Below, in pieces: positions 8,122 to 20,100 of a stretch of 64,000 bases of DNA. This stretch comes from Symbiodinium natans (lineage: Eukaryota > Sar > Dinophyceae > Suessiales > Symbiodiniaceae): positions 62,001 through 126,000 of the forward strand of contig CAJNDS010000374.1 in NCBI GenBank assembly GCA_905221605.1, in the 5' to 3' direction. Position 1 is the stretch's first letter. Every line of letters begins with the position of its first letter. The position numbers were made by a program, and so were the translations under genes. Under the pieces are notes generated by a model. It made no database searches and had not been told where the DNA came from. It worked only from the letters and a program-made list of their open reading frames with translations.

Positions 8122-11100
8122 GTGCTATTGCTACGGCCCTGCGCTTGTGTGGGGACTGTCTCTACGGACGCGTTGAGCAGTTTAGGTGACAGGTACCCGG
8201 AAGCCTGTCTTTTTGCATTAGGGGGGCAGGATGCCACCCTCTTGATGCCGCAAGGGCCTAGCTTGCATCACCTGTCTGCTCGTCCCTTACGTAGTCAAGC
8301 CGGGAGGTGGCTAGAGACTTGCAGATGGGTCAGCGTAACAGACCATCCGGAAGGAAAGAGCAAACTGGGCACCAGTCTGGAACTCAGCTGGCTGATCGCA
8401 GATATTGTGCTTACTTTCGGACACCAAATTTTTGATGATGCCCCCATCGGCTTTGTCTCTCAATATGCTAAAATTGTACTGCAAATCAAGTTCTTACTGC
8501 GGTCGAGTTACCCTGAGGAAGAACTGGGCGACAAGAACATGAGCCTCTTGGAGGCTTGCCAAACCTCCCGCGACTTCCCTCTGAGAGGGCGACCCGACAC
8601 GTGGGATATGGGGGCATTCAAAAATTTCCTGAGTGCCAACTTTGGAGCTTTAAAGCGATGCTTTAGCGCAATCACAACTGCGTGCTCGACTGGACCCACC
8701 TTTGGTGTGTGTGTCTTTGTCACGAGCAGAGCATCAGGCTTCGTGCAACCTCATCATTCACCCGTTGATCATTCTCACACCACCCTATCCGGATGGAGTT
8801 GGCGCCTGTGATCATTCTCACACCACCCTATCCGGATGGAGTTGGTGCCTGTTTTCAAATGGCAGCTTGTTCATCGGCAGGTCTGATCAGCGGCAGGGAA
8901 TACCTGCGCACACAAGCCAGCTTGTGGAGCATAGATGGCCCTGGCATCGCTACAGCCCCCCAGAAACAGGCCTTTCGGGAACAAAGGGTAGCTGACATCG
9001 TCTTACCCCAGGATCGCAGAGTTGGGATCAACCTATTTGCCAAGCCCACACTGGCCACTGCCTGGGTGCTTAAAGCCTCCTGGAAAAATGGACAGGACAT
9101 CTTGTACCGGGACCTTAAAGACGAGTGCCAAGGGCATGCCCCCTACTTTTGCTCTAAGTCTTATTGGGGCACCGTGCCGGACTTGCAAGCGCAAGGATTC
9201 ACCCTGGATCCTCTTCCTAGCGCAGTATATTGTGTGCCCTATCAGGCGGCAACTGAGAACGATGGCGCGGCCAAGTACCTCACACACCTCTTGGGTGATG
9301 CCAAACTGCTGGCCCCCACCGAGACGAGGACCGGCGCCGCGAGTCGACGCACCCTTTGAACACAAGGCTGGCATTGAGCAAGCCCCGCTAGGTCTACACC
9401 TCGTTCCGGTGCGAGCAAGCGAAGCCACTCTGGAGACAGCAATTGAGGCAGACTCCCCGGGCAACAGCCCTGTGCCCGCGGGAGTCCAAAGTTCCGCGGC
9501 GGCTAGCCAACCCCATGTGGCCACCGTGCTGGTTGGTGGCGTACACCCCGCTCTACTCGCCAGGACCGGGAAATGGGGTGCGCCGGGGCACAAGCCCGCT
9601 CCCAAGGCGCGTGGTTCGGTGGCGGCCGCCGTCAACCCACCGCCGCCCCCTAGAAGGGAGGCGACCCAATCACCGTGTGCAACGCCAAGGTCCGCGAAAG
9701 CCGACCGTTGCCCCGACCAAGCGGGCGCCCCCAAGTGACAATCCAGGCCGTGATGCACGGACATCAGGGTCCGGCTTTCGCAGCAGTACTGCCCTGCCCA
9801 GCGAATGCGGACACGTGCAACCAGACTCGCAGATCATGAACCACTGCCCGCTTCCCAGCGAGCCCGGGAAGCAAGAGAGGCCTCGAGGCCGCCTTGTGTG
9901 AAGCCGCGTGCTGAACTGCATGCAAGGGAATCAGGTAACTCCCCGGTGCCGACGCCGAAATCGGAGGCAGGCGTAACTACAGGCCTGCCCAGAAGCGCAG
10001 AGGGCTCGCCTCGTGCCCAGCCCTTTGCACCTCCTCCTCCGCCAAAAAAGGAGACCGGAGCCGGGCTGTTGGAACATGGAAAAAACCAGTCCCTCAGTGG
10101 GCTCTTATGGCAGGCCCTAGAAAATGGACGGCACTTCGGACGGACCGTGAAGCCCAGGCCAGACATGAACCTCCGCGACTCAAACCATTTGACCACGCAT
10201 GAGCTGCAGCTCCGTGCTACCTATAATAAGGCTGCTGCGAAGCCTGCCAAGCAGGTTAGCTGACCCAAACTACCTCTTGGAAGTCGCTGACAAGCTCCTT
10301 CACCTGCCGGAAACCTTTCCAGCAGCCTACCTGCAAATCTATGACCCGATTTACCGATTTGCCTCAAGCTCTCTGGAGCTCTGCAATACCTGGACTTGGA
10401 AGCAATGCTAGGCAGCAATGCCCCGCAGCTCGACCGTGTTTCTCTCACGGACTCCATCGTAGGGGACGGCTTCCTGACCACTGCACAGTACATCGCTGAT
10501 CTGTTCTTCGCTGTGGCGGATATCCAGGCGTTGGTAACGCACAGTTCCCTGCGATGCTATGTTACAGTGATCCGGATTACTGGATGGGGGCCCTTTTGTT
10601 GGCGTTTGAGGCTCATCAAAAGGGGCCCCTGGGCGCGCAGCTGGTCTGCCCATTGTGCTGGGATTTCCTGAGTCGGAGCAACGTATTACCGATCTTCAGG
10701 TCAACGTGCCCCCGGCGGCCATCGTAGCATTGTTGGCGGGACGTGCGTATCAAAGGCCCACCTGCCCCCACATGGTATACGAGAGAGACCTGGATGGGTC
10801 GCCTGTGATACAAGGACTAGTGGATGAGTCACGCTTGTGCGTGTGGGTGGATTGTGCCCGGCGAACTAGCCTTGAAGCTGCCCGAAAGGAGCAAACGCCC
10901 GCCATCGGTGGGTTTCGTGAGAGTCAATCTGGAGGGATCGCATGCGCTGGGGCAGCGCCAATTTTGCGCGTTTCAGCCAAACGCACCTCCTGTGCATTTC
11001 CTGGATGCCATACGGCAGGCCCTCTCGGCTTCTGTGGCCAACCAAGCTTTGGGGCACTTCTGGTCGATTTTCAACCTAGGGTGGTCGGATGTCACGTCAC

Positions 11101-11183
11101 GTGTTGTTGTTTCCTTCCGTAGGGTCCTCCCGTTAGAAGGGCTCCTCTCAGTGCCATATGTCACGGAGCCCGGTAAGGTCTAG
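8122..11183 (+). pseudogene. Decayed long protein of unknown family, probably from a mobile element
   Basis: A series of overlapping + frames (8122-8811, 8793-9359, 9022-9738, 9805-10263, 10199-10411, 10396-10671, 10655-11122, 10824-11183) each carry protein-like stretches that continue one another. They run from ELSWLIADIVLTFGHQIF and FKNFLSANFGALKRC, through DILYRDLKDECQGHAPYFC, to a Pro-rich middle (NPPPPPRREA, APPPPPKKET) and a C-terminal part with PPSVGFVRVNLEGSHALG. It looks like one protein of about 1000 residues broken by at least five frameshifts. No catalytic motif that I know is visible. An abandoned transposon ORF is the simplest reading, but this is inference. Confidence 0.4.
8767..8852 (+). 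repeat. 43-bp tandem duplication inside the decayed frame
   Basis: gatcattctcacaccaccct and the following ccggatggagttgg occur twice, 43 bp apart. Since 43 is not a multiple of three, the duplication itself shifts the reading frame of the surrounding decayed ORF. Confidence 0.85.
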
Positions 11184-13770
11184 CGGTGACCTGTTCCGGT
11201 GACTTCAGAACCTTGAAAACAGGACCACAAGATCCCTTTGCAGCGCCCGTGATCCATTCCAAAGCAGTCCTCCGTTTCTTGCTGCTTTTGGGCGGTTCTC
11301 GCGGCATGAGCCAGTTTCTTGGCTTATTCTAAATTGTTGGCATCGCCTACGGACCCAGGCCCTGGCAGGAGGCGGGGAGGTGCGGAGGGCGGGTGAGGCC
11401 TGAGTCGCACGGGCTTCTTTGGCAACCGCAATCTTTTGCTTTTTCTTGATTGCAAGGCAGTCAGAACGGCAACCACTTCAGTGGTTGGGTTCAATGTTTA
11501 GCGTCTGCTGTTTCTGAATTGTGGTGGCAGTTACTTTATTGGGGTTTGCTTACGACAACTTCAGCTTCAGCTTGCTTCTTTCGCTTTCAACATGATTTCG
11601 GATTTGTGCTGCCCGCCACCACTCGTCAAAAAGAAAGGGACTTGTGCGAGAGTTTTGCAGATGTCTGTCTTAGTTTGCTGGTGCTTAGAAATAGGAGTCG
11701 GGTAGAACGGAGCAAACGCGACGGAGTCAGTGAGGCAACTGTGAAGCGTGTTGCTTCTGAGGCTCTAACATCTTCGCTGATGGACAATGTTGCACACTCC
11801 GAAGATGCAGCAACGCCTCCACTCTGGGCGGAGGGTGGGCTTCGCCTGCTGCGAGCATTGCCTGAAGCGCACGCAGTAAGCGCAGGCAAGCCATGAGCAG
11901 TAGAAGGGTGGCATTATTGTGAAAAAGTGATTTCAGCTGCAGCTTGTATCTCAAGGGCAGCGAGCTGCAGGACATGAGTCACAGGCAACGTTTGTTCCCT
12001 CCCACCCAAACCCTCAGGCAGCTGTGAAGCGTGTTGCTTCTGACGCTCTAACGTCTTCGCTGATGGATAATGTTGCACGCTCCGAAGATGCAGCAAAGGC
12101 CTCCGCGGGAAACAAGAACCGGGGCGGAGTGGGCTTCGCCTGCTGCGAGCATTGCCACTTTTGCCTTATGTTTCGCACATGATCTCTTGGTTTCCACGTT
12201 GTTTGGTTTCAGCCATGTGATCGACAACGTACTTGTCTAGCACAGCTGTAGCGTTGTCAGACCACATATTTTGCTGCATGGTGGTTCGGCTCAAAAGCTT
12301 CAAAAGCGTCAGTTTCTCATGTGCAGAGGGCAGCAGTGTGTCAATGATGTTACGTGTTCATGCTCGTATTCATGCTGGTGTGGACATTGACCGTCTCCGG
12401 TGGCTTTAGAGAACACAGGTGTGCTCGCCTTTTGCTTGGAAGACAGAGCTCTAGTTCGCATCGATGATTGTCTCGCATGCCAAACCGTAGTTCCACAAAA
12501 TATTGGACCAGCGACTTAGTCTGCAAAGTTGGTTTAGGTCACGTTTCGATTGAGGGGTGCCAGGGTGTTGTTGCGATGCCCTGGGCAACGAATGCCTGCT
12601 ACCCAATTTTTTGGAAATATCGTTTAGAATCTCCATTTGTGCCTCGGCAAATTGTTAGGTGACTTAGAAAGTTTTTGCACATGTAGTCATGTTGCATCTT
12701 TTTCACTCCCCTGCGCTCAGGTGCTTGGGTGGCTCCTCGCGAGACGTCTCGAGCATGAAGTGCGTGTGTTCGCATGTGAACAGGGCAGGTGTCCTCGACG
12801 AAGCCCCTGGAACGTCGACCAAAATGCTCACCTGCCTGTTTTCGGCACACCGACTAGAATGCTCACCAGCCCGTTTCCGTGTGAGCGGCTGGTTTGGACA
12901 CCGCTGGCAACCACCAATGCACATGCGGCACATGTTATACCTTCTGGTTGCCGTTTTGCCATTCGGGAAGCAAGAGAGCTGTTGTCATCAGCCGCACCCG
13001 AAGTAACGCGCACCTGGGCATGTGGCCGGGTGAGAAGATAGGCGTGTGCTTGAAGTTGGATGCGCAGCTTGTGGGCGTCCATTGGGGCAGATTCGCCGGT
13101 GGTTCATTCAATTCGGGTGAAGCCTCGTGCACACCTCCGAACCTCACTGAAACGGTGGGTCTGTGGCAAGACTGTGTCGCACAGAAACATCGTGTAACAG
13201 GGGCGCAAGCTTTGTGCTGTTGCTGTCCTGGCCGTTTTGGTGGCTGATGGTCTCGAAATCCCTGTGCAAGGTGGAATTTGGGAATACGCAGGTCTCGCAA
13301 CATCTTTCACACAACCTTTGATGATGTGAACCTCGGACGCCAAGTACGCAGGTCTCTTGTGTGGGTGGCGCCTTCGATGCAGTTGTGCCGGCTTGTAGTA
13401 CTTTATTCGGTAGTGCATGGGCCAAGCATGGGCCAAGCATTGGCCATTGGGAATGTCTGTAGACGTTCGTTCCGCTCTGGCCCCTCTGAAAAAAGCCTTT
13501 CAACATGGTGGTCACATGCTTCTGAGTTCCCGTGACAACTCCAGAGCGCCACGCAGAGTGCCTCCAAAATCTGCGATGCTTGAGATGGATGTAGACATGT
13601 AGAGATGCCGGGTGTGCTCCTGGATCCAGGCTGAGATGTGCATTTTTGGCAGTCTTGCCCCGCCCCAATTGTGCCAGAGGCCTTTTGTCGCCGTTGCCTC
13701 TTTAATGCCTCTCATGTGATCACTCGCACTCGCTTCGGACAGGTGGGGGGAAAAGGGGGCCATTTTTCTC
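11184..13770. other. No gene recognised
   Basis: Only short or low-information frames are present. The 148-codon frame at 11450-11896 has no known motif and overlaps a repeated module (next entry). A short repeated phrase around aatgctcac appears near 12823 and 12859. Confidence 0.5.
11731..12157 (+). repeat. Duplicated module, about 75 + 30 bp, 280 bp apart
   Basis: gtgttgcttctga followed by ctctaac, tcttcgctgatgga, aatgttgcac and ctccgaagatgcagca occurs at about 11750-11815 and 12030-12096. Each copy is followed by gtgggcttcgcctgctgcga. The spacing and partial divergence suggest an old local duplication. Confidence 0.75.
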
Positions 13771-15352
13771 AGCGACGATGTTGAAGGAGATTGAAGGGGT
13801 CGCAAAAACAGCCGGGAGTGTTTCAAGAGGCGTCTTCAAGAGAGAGAGAGAGAGAAAGCTTCATAGCTCGCGCGCCTACTCTCCCTCTCTGAGAGAGCCC
13901 CCTGCATGCCGGGCAGTTCTCTCTCTCCCTCTTTCTGTCTCCCTTTCTCTCCCCCGTTTCCGCCTTTAGAGTGTGAGTTGAGACCCTCTTGAGGCCCTCA
14001 AAGAACACGCTGCTGGGGGCGCTGCTAGTCGTCTATTGCTTTGCCCCTTGTTCTTGTGCCGCCTCTGAAAGACACGCACATACACACAGAAGTGCTTAGC
14101 AGCCCTCCCTGGCACTGTGACGGGCCCTGCGCAGATGCGCTTCGCAGCTTCCCTGACTTTCCGTTTTTTTCGTGCCGTTGCGCTGAGAGGCCCCAGGTCC
14201 CAGCAGGCGGTGCCATGCGATGGCAGTTCGTAGATTTATGTTCCTCTGGACCTGCGGTGACATAAGCATTTAACGAAGTCTTCTGCACCACTTTGATCCT
14301 CCCAGGCGAACTACATGTTTAGGGCCGGGCCATGGCATGCGCCTGGGCTGACGGCTGAAGAGGTGTAAGCATCCCTTGCAAGGGGTAGAGTGTGCAGAAA
14401 AGTGTGAGGATGCGGTGGATGCGGGCTAGTCAAGACATGTAAGCACACTGGATCGTGTTGAGGAAGTTCGAGGGCGATAAACGAGACGTCCGTCACGATA
14501 AGGCCCGCAATGCAAAGCTTCTCTCAGACCTTGTGTAAAATTTGTAGACCCCTGTGCCGCTGCATGTACATATCCGGGAACTAGCGCTTGCTTGAAGAAG
14601 ACAAGGAGTTTGTATTGCCCGACGAAAGAAGCATCCGACTTGTTGTTGTTTCTGGGCCACCTTGATTTACGGCTTGATTTCCGGGTTGATTTCCGGGCCA
14701 ATTTCCGGGCCAATTTCCGGTTTTCCTGCGGCTTCCTGCGACTCGCTGAGCATTCTGTGCTCCTCTGAGGGGCCGGTCTGTCGTGGACGCCTTAGGTGCA
14801 AGAGAGCAATTATTCGACCTCTGGTGACAAGACGCGAAAGGCAGGAGCAACACCTTCGGTGCTTTCCATTTGTGTTCGGGCCCTCCTGTTGTTATTTCTG
14901 GACGCTTTCGATTCTCTTCTGTGACCTTCAGCATCCCATTGGCCCATGCATCTCATGAGTATCCCATGCCGCGGGTCACATGACTTGGAGCTTCCTGGGC
15001 GGCACACGGGCTGCCCGCGCACTCCGCACACTGTGCTTTCCCGGCTGACCCCATGCTGTGCTCTCACGGTCTGATGTGTCCAGTGCCGCGGCCTGTGCTG
15101 TCTGTGCTGTCTGTGCCAAATGCCTTGAGGGGTGCTTCGGCCTGTGCCTGAACAAAGGTATCCTTCCAGTTGCCTTCGCTGGTTTGGGCGAGCTGTGTGA
15201 GGCAGAACTTCTGTCAGTTGGTGGCCGCGCCTTTTCGGTCACCACCAGCGCGACACCTGAGGTCGAAGTGACCCATCAGACTCGCAAAAGATCCATCACC
15301 CATCATGCCTGAGCACGCGCTGATCGAGTGCTTGAACTTTGGCACTAGCACT
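13771..15352. other. No gene recognised; GA/CT-rich and short repeats
   Basis: A (GA)n stretch near 13840 faces CT-rich runs near 13915-13960, which could pair with it. At 14660-14720 there is a short tandem motif around atttccgggccaatttccgg. Nothing coding is recognised. Confidence 0.5.
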
Positions 15353-15670
15353 GGGCTCTTGGGCTCTTGGGCTCTTGGGCTCTTGGGCTCTTGGGCTCTT
15401 GGGCTCTTGGGCTCTTGGGCTTCCAGGAGTCTTCCATGTTTAGGTTCGGCTGCCTCGATGTGGCATCCGTGAGATCCGTGAGATCCGTGAGATCCGTGAG
15501 ATCCGTGAGCTCTGACTCGAAAATCCTCCGCGAACCTTCGAGGTCCTTCGTGTCAAGCTCCTCGGTTCCTCGGCTCAGCTCCCATGCTGAGCCTCGAGCA
15601 GAAGCCTTGGTCCAGGCTTGAGGTCGCTTGGGACCTCCAAGACCTCCAAGACCTCCAAGACCTCCAAGTT
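15353..15670 (+). repeat. Three successive 8-9-bp microsatellites
   Basis: gggctctt is repeated about eight times (15353-15420), agatccgtg five times (about 15463-15512), and acctccaag four to five times (about 15631-15670). The three arrays have different units but similar unit length and lie within 320 bp. Confidence 0.85.
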
Positions 15671-17040
15671 CCAGGTTGCAAAGAAGTCGCACAGCTTTTC
15701 ACATCGCCACCGGAGAATTTGGAGACTTCGGGGACCCTTGTTGGGGGCTCATGCCACGGCCGCCTGCTGGTCTCCTTGCGCTAGGAGAAGTTTTGCCGTG
15801 AAGTTGGCCTTACTGGAGGCTTTACTGCAGTCCCAGCGCCCCTTCCTTCCGCTTCCTTCCGCTTCCTTCCGTTTCCTTTTGTTTCCTTCTGCTCAGGGCA
15901 CGTGTCACCGCATCAAGAATCAAGCTTGACATAAAAAGAGGGGCAAGGAACTAGGGCCAGTTGTTGAGGTCTGTGTGGCCTCCAAGCTAAAGCAGAGCTT
16001 GTTAAGCGTGGCATGGCTCTCCCCTCCCTTCCTTCCTCCCTCCCAAGCTCACTGCGAGAGTGGGAGAGAGTGAGAGAGAAGATGCGGCACAGAGATGCAA
16101 CAAAGTAGAGTTAAATAGAGCTTTTTGCGAGAGGATCTAAGGGGCCCTATGACTCTATGCGAGGTGGGCACGAGACAGTGAGATACAGCCCCACATGGCA
16201 TCTATGTTTCAACTCAGTCTTAGCATCTGGCCCCGCTGGGGGGACTTGAGCAGTGTCCGGGAGCTGCACGCAAAAGTGGTGTGCTTGAGCCGTGCAGCCA
16301 AGTGCAAGCCGCCAGGTGCAAGCCGCGTGTAAGAGCCAAGCTCAAGAGCCAAGCGCGAAGCCTAGCGTAAAGCCAAGCTCAAGCTCAGCTCTCCTCGCAG
16401 TTGCCAACGGGGCATGTTGGCTGCAGGGGCCCCCAGCCCCCCCCTGCCTCCCCAACCAAAGAGTGAGAGCCGTGAGAGCACTCCGAGATCGCCGTCGCGT
16501 TTCGAAAAGACAGGATTCACGCGCTTGTTTCTGCGAAGAGAAGGGCAGAGCGGCGACGTGTCGAAGAAGGGCCCAGCCAGCATCCCCATTGCCTCTGTTC
16601 ACCAGCTAACACTCAAAAAGCTCAAAAGGTTGTCTCCGACAGTGCAGGGGCGCCTTCGATGAAGTCGGCGGAACGTGGCGCAGCGCTGTCGTGCATCAAA
16701 CTTTGCGTTGGACCGCGACAAATGGGCTGCGGCTCGCTGTGTTGGATGCGCTTGCTGCTCGATTGAGTGAGTTGAGGGCAGTCTGCTGCTTGCCTCCTTC
16801 TCATAGGTTCTCTTTTTTTTGAAGAGTGTTCTCTCTTGTTTGTGTTCACAGTCTGAGAAGCCATTTGGGATTCAAAAATGACTCTGCAGCCCAAGTCTCA
16901 GAGTCTCTTTCAGAACTCTTGAGCTGAGCTGCTGAGTGAGACTCGTTGGAGGGGGCATAGCAGAGGACGGTGGAGGAGTCCGGGAGGGTTCGGCACAGGG
17001 TACATCCCGCTGCAGAGGAGAGGAGATGAGCGGAGAGGAG
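15671..17040. other. No gene recognised
   Basis: Includes the short repeat cttccttccg near 15850. Frames here are Pro/Ser/Arg-rich and look like GC-rich background. Confidence 0.45.
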
Positions 17041-17125
17041 AGGAGAGGGAGGGAGCCAGAAGGGGCAAAAAGGGGGGGGGGGGGCAAAGGGGGGGGGGGG
17101 GGGCAAAAGGGGGGGCAAGGCCACA
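17041..17125 (+). repeat. G-run cluster
   Basis: Several runs of 7-14 G separated by caaa, following a ggagaggagagga stretch. Such DNA could form G-quadruplexes on the + strand. The exact run lengths may be affected by sequencing. Confidence 0.8.
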
Positions 17126-20100
17126 CACTCTCTGCTTCGCTCGAGACGCGTCAGAGACACGCGGAAGGCCTTCAGTGGACTTTGTGAAGTCTGTGGAAGG
17201 CCTAAGAGGCACGCACCACACCTCTTCAAACGCAACCTGAGAAGCTTCACCTGAAGCACACTTCCGCAACTTGCCCCCGAGCTGTTCCTTAGAATTGGCT
17301 GTGCGAGTTGTGCAATGCCTTTCACATGGAGTGTTCTGGATGCTTTGGCATGAAAGTCGCCATGGGCAGAGGGCCCAGTGGGCTCGGTGGGCTCGGTGGG
17401 CTTTGTGGGCTCAGTGGGCCAGAAGGTGCTCTAGTTGTGGTGTCGTCAGGTTGTTCATGCTGCATCCCTGAGCCCGAGCTGATGCCATGTACTGCATGTG
17501 CTCCCGAACGACAGACGCCACTGGGCAGGTTGTTGATGACATTGTTTGCCACGAAGCTGGTTTCCGAAACTGCCGCGGCACCAGACATCTAGAGAATCTG
17601 GGGCTGCAGGCACACTTGAACGGCACATGTGCTGTTCCGGCAAGTCCTGCACTGGCTGTTGACGCGGATTCGTGGCTCTTCCTTTGAATTGGTTTTGCAT
17701 TGCCTCTTCATGGAGTTGTGCTTGGCATGCAATGGCGCACCCGTCATCGGAATCGCCGGCCTCGCACCCGCAGGCCTCGCAGGCGGTTTGCTACAGAAGC
17801 GCGAGCTCTTCTTCGAGCTCTTCTGTTCTCTTCTGTTCTGGCTCTCACCACCGTCTTCACAGTCTTCGAGCCTTCCCGTCGCACCGTTGCTTGGATGCTG
17901 ACCTTGATGCGACCCGGGAGAGATCCCACAGTACGGCGGCATAGGCCAACAGCCCGATTCACATGGGGATGCGACATGAAAGCTGCGAAAAAGATGTTTT
18001 TCAGAGTCCGTGGTGTTCCGTGGTGTGCCATGGTGTGCCATGGTGTGCCTACATCTTGCCCACTTGCGCAAAATGCAGCACGTGAGTTTTTAGTGCTTAG
18101 TGAGGCCTCTGCACCCCGGGACCCCGTGAGATGCCCCCCAACCTAGTGCGCTCAAAGCAGGAGTTCTCGGGATGCCTGGACTGCAGACGATGCCAGCTGA
18201 CAGCTTCATATCTGTGGCCCCACAGAAGATGATGCGGAACACCGCGTATCGTTGTGTATTCGGAGCCCAGCTTCTTTCAATGATCTCTGAGTTCGGATGC
18301 ACTTTTAGATCTTCAGGGCAAGCAAAGCATGTTCCATTGCCGTGAAAGGGTGCCCGCTCATGTTGCCCCCTTTTCCACCCTTCTCCCCCTCCCGCTGTCG
18401 TGGCTTGTCGCTTATGGTCTCTGCACAAACTTTGCAGACGACTTTGCAAGCGACGGCTCCCAGCTTCATGGAGGCTGTGGCGGCTGTCGCCTGTGATGTC
18501 GAGCTGACTGAGCTCCCGACAATTCTTCAACAGGGTTGGTTCTCGGACGTTTTGGTGGTTGGGCCTCTGCTGGATAGGACATATAGGACTCTGCAGACTC
18601 CTCGGTAGGACTTACCATGTGAATGCACGAGCTGGTGGCCTGATGCGCGAGGCCGCTTTCCGAAGCAAGCTCCCTACTCTCTGGGTGCTTGCGCAAGCCG
18701 CGTAGCCATGGGGTGAGGCAGGCGGACTTGACCTGACCTCGGTACGCTGCCTCTGTGTGGCGTGTGTGGCACGGGTGGGCCATGCACGACCTGGTGGCGT
18801 TGCTTGCCAGATGTTGAAGTGCGAAGCAAGAAATCTATCCCAAGCTTTCCTCAGGCAAGCTACCTGCTCAGCTTGAGCGAGGCCTCGACTTGCTGGAACT
18901 ACTCCTGATATTCCTCAGGCATTCCCCTGGGGTACCTGCTCTTCGCATTGATGCCGTTCAAGTCCCTCCAAGCAGGCTGCGCTTGCCGCCAGATCCTCGA
19001 AGGGGTCTGGTGCTGTCCGTGTGAACCGAAGTGACAGAAGTGATCTTGTCGTGCTCTGTACAGGTCTTGAATGCCCCGTAACACGTAGCAAGACGTAGCA
19101 AGAGATAGTAAGCCCAGCCCCTGCCCTCCAGGACCCCCCTAGCATTGCATAAAGGACCCTATAGGTCGTTGACAAGTTGGCGTATGACACCTTGAGGTCT
19201 TCCAAGCCTCCGGATGCATGCCGGATGCATGCTGCGGCAGGTTGCGGCTGCGGGGCTGCAGGAACATGACTTGTGTGGAGCACGTGGAGCATGTGTTCAT
19301 TTGATGCTTTGCCCGCTGCCATCGTGCTTGCCCTTGTAAATATCCTGCATCATGAGTCGTGTGAGTCGTGTGAATAGTGCGTGGCTGCTCTGAAGGCTCT
19401 GCGTGCCATAGGCCAGGAATTCGCACCCTGCTCGTGGTTCGAAAGACTGCGAGGTGATGCGGTCTTTCGAACCAGTTGCCTGGGCAGTTTTCTGGCCGAA
19501 GTACGAACGGTCAAGCACAACACGGGTCGCTGGACCCGCGGCGCCGCGGCGTCGAAGTCCAAGTGCCAGGTCTCTGGGAACCCAAGGAGATATTGATATG
19601 GCAGCTATTTGACATATGGCTCCTGACATAACAGCTTGCTTGTCTGGAGCTCAGCGTTGCAGGAGTTTGAAGGGATTGGGATAAAGGTGACTTTGTCGAG
19701 AACACGAGGCTGTGACAAAGCTTGCGTTCTGTTAACTGACCTCAACGTGCGAGCTGGGTGAGCTTCATTGGCCTAGTACCACGAAATCTACGCTCGCGGT
19801 AGATCCGGCACGCTTGCGAAACGTACACCTGCTGTCGCATTGCTGAAGTGCCTGGAGCGCCTGGAGTGCGTGTTTTACCGGATGCGGTGGGGGCGCCTTG
19901 TCCGTGCCATTCCGTGCCACTCCGTGCCATTCCGTGCCATGTCTCTTCGTGTGCGCACACAGTATGCGCGAAGATGGCCGTGGAGCACTGCTTGCGCTTG
20001 AAGCTGAGCGTCGCTGCCGACGAGCCATACACTTCGCACTGAAGTGACACAGGCGACACATGTGACAACCTCGGACCTGCTTCGAAGGCTGGTCAATGAC

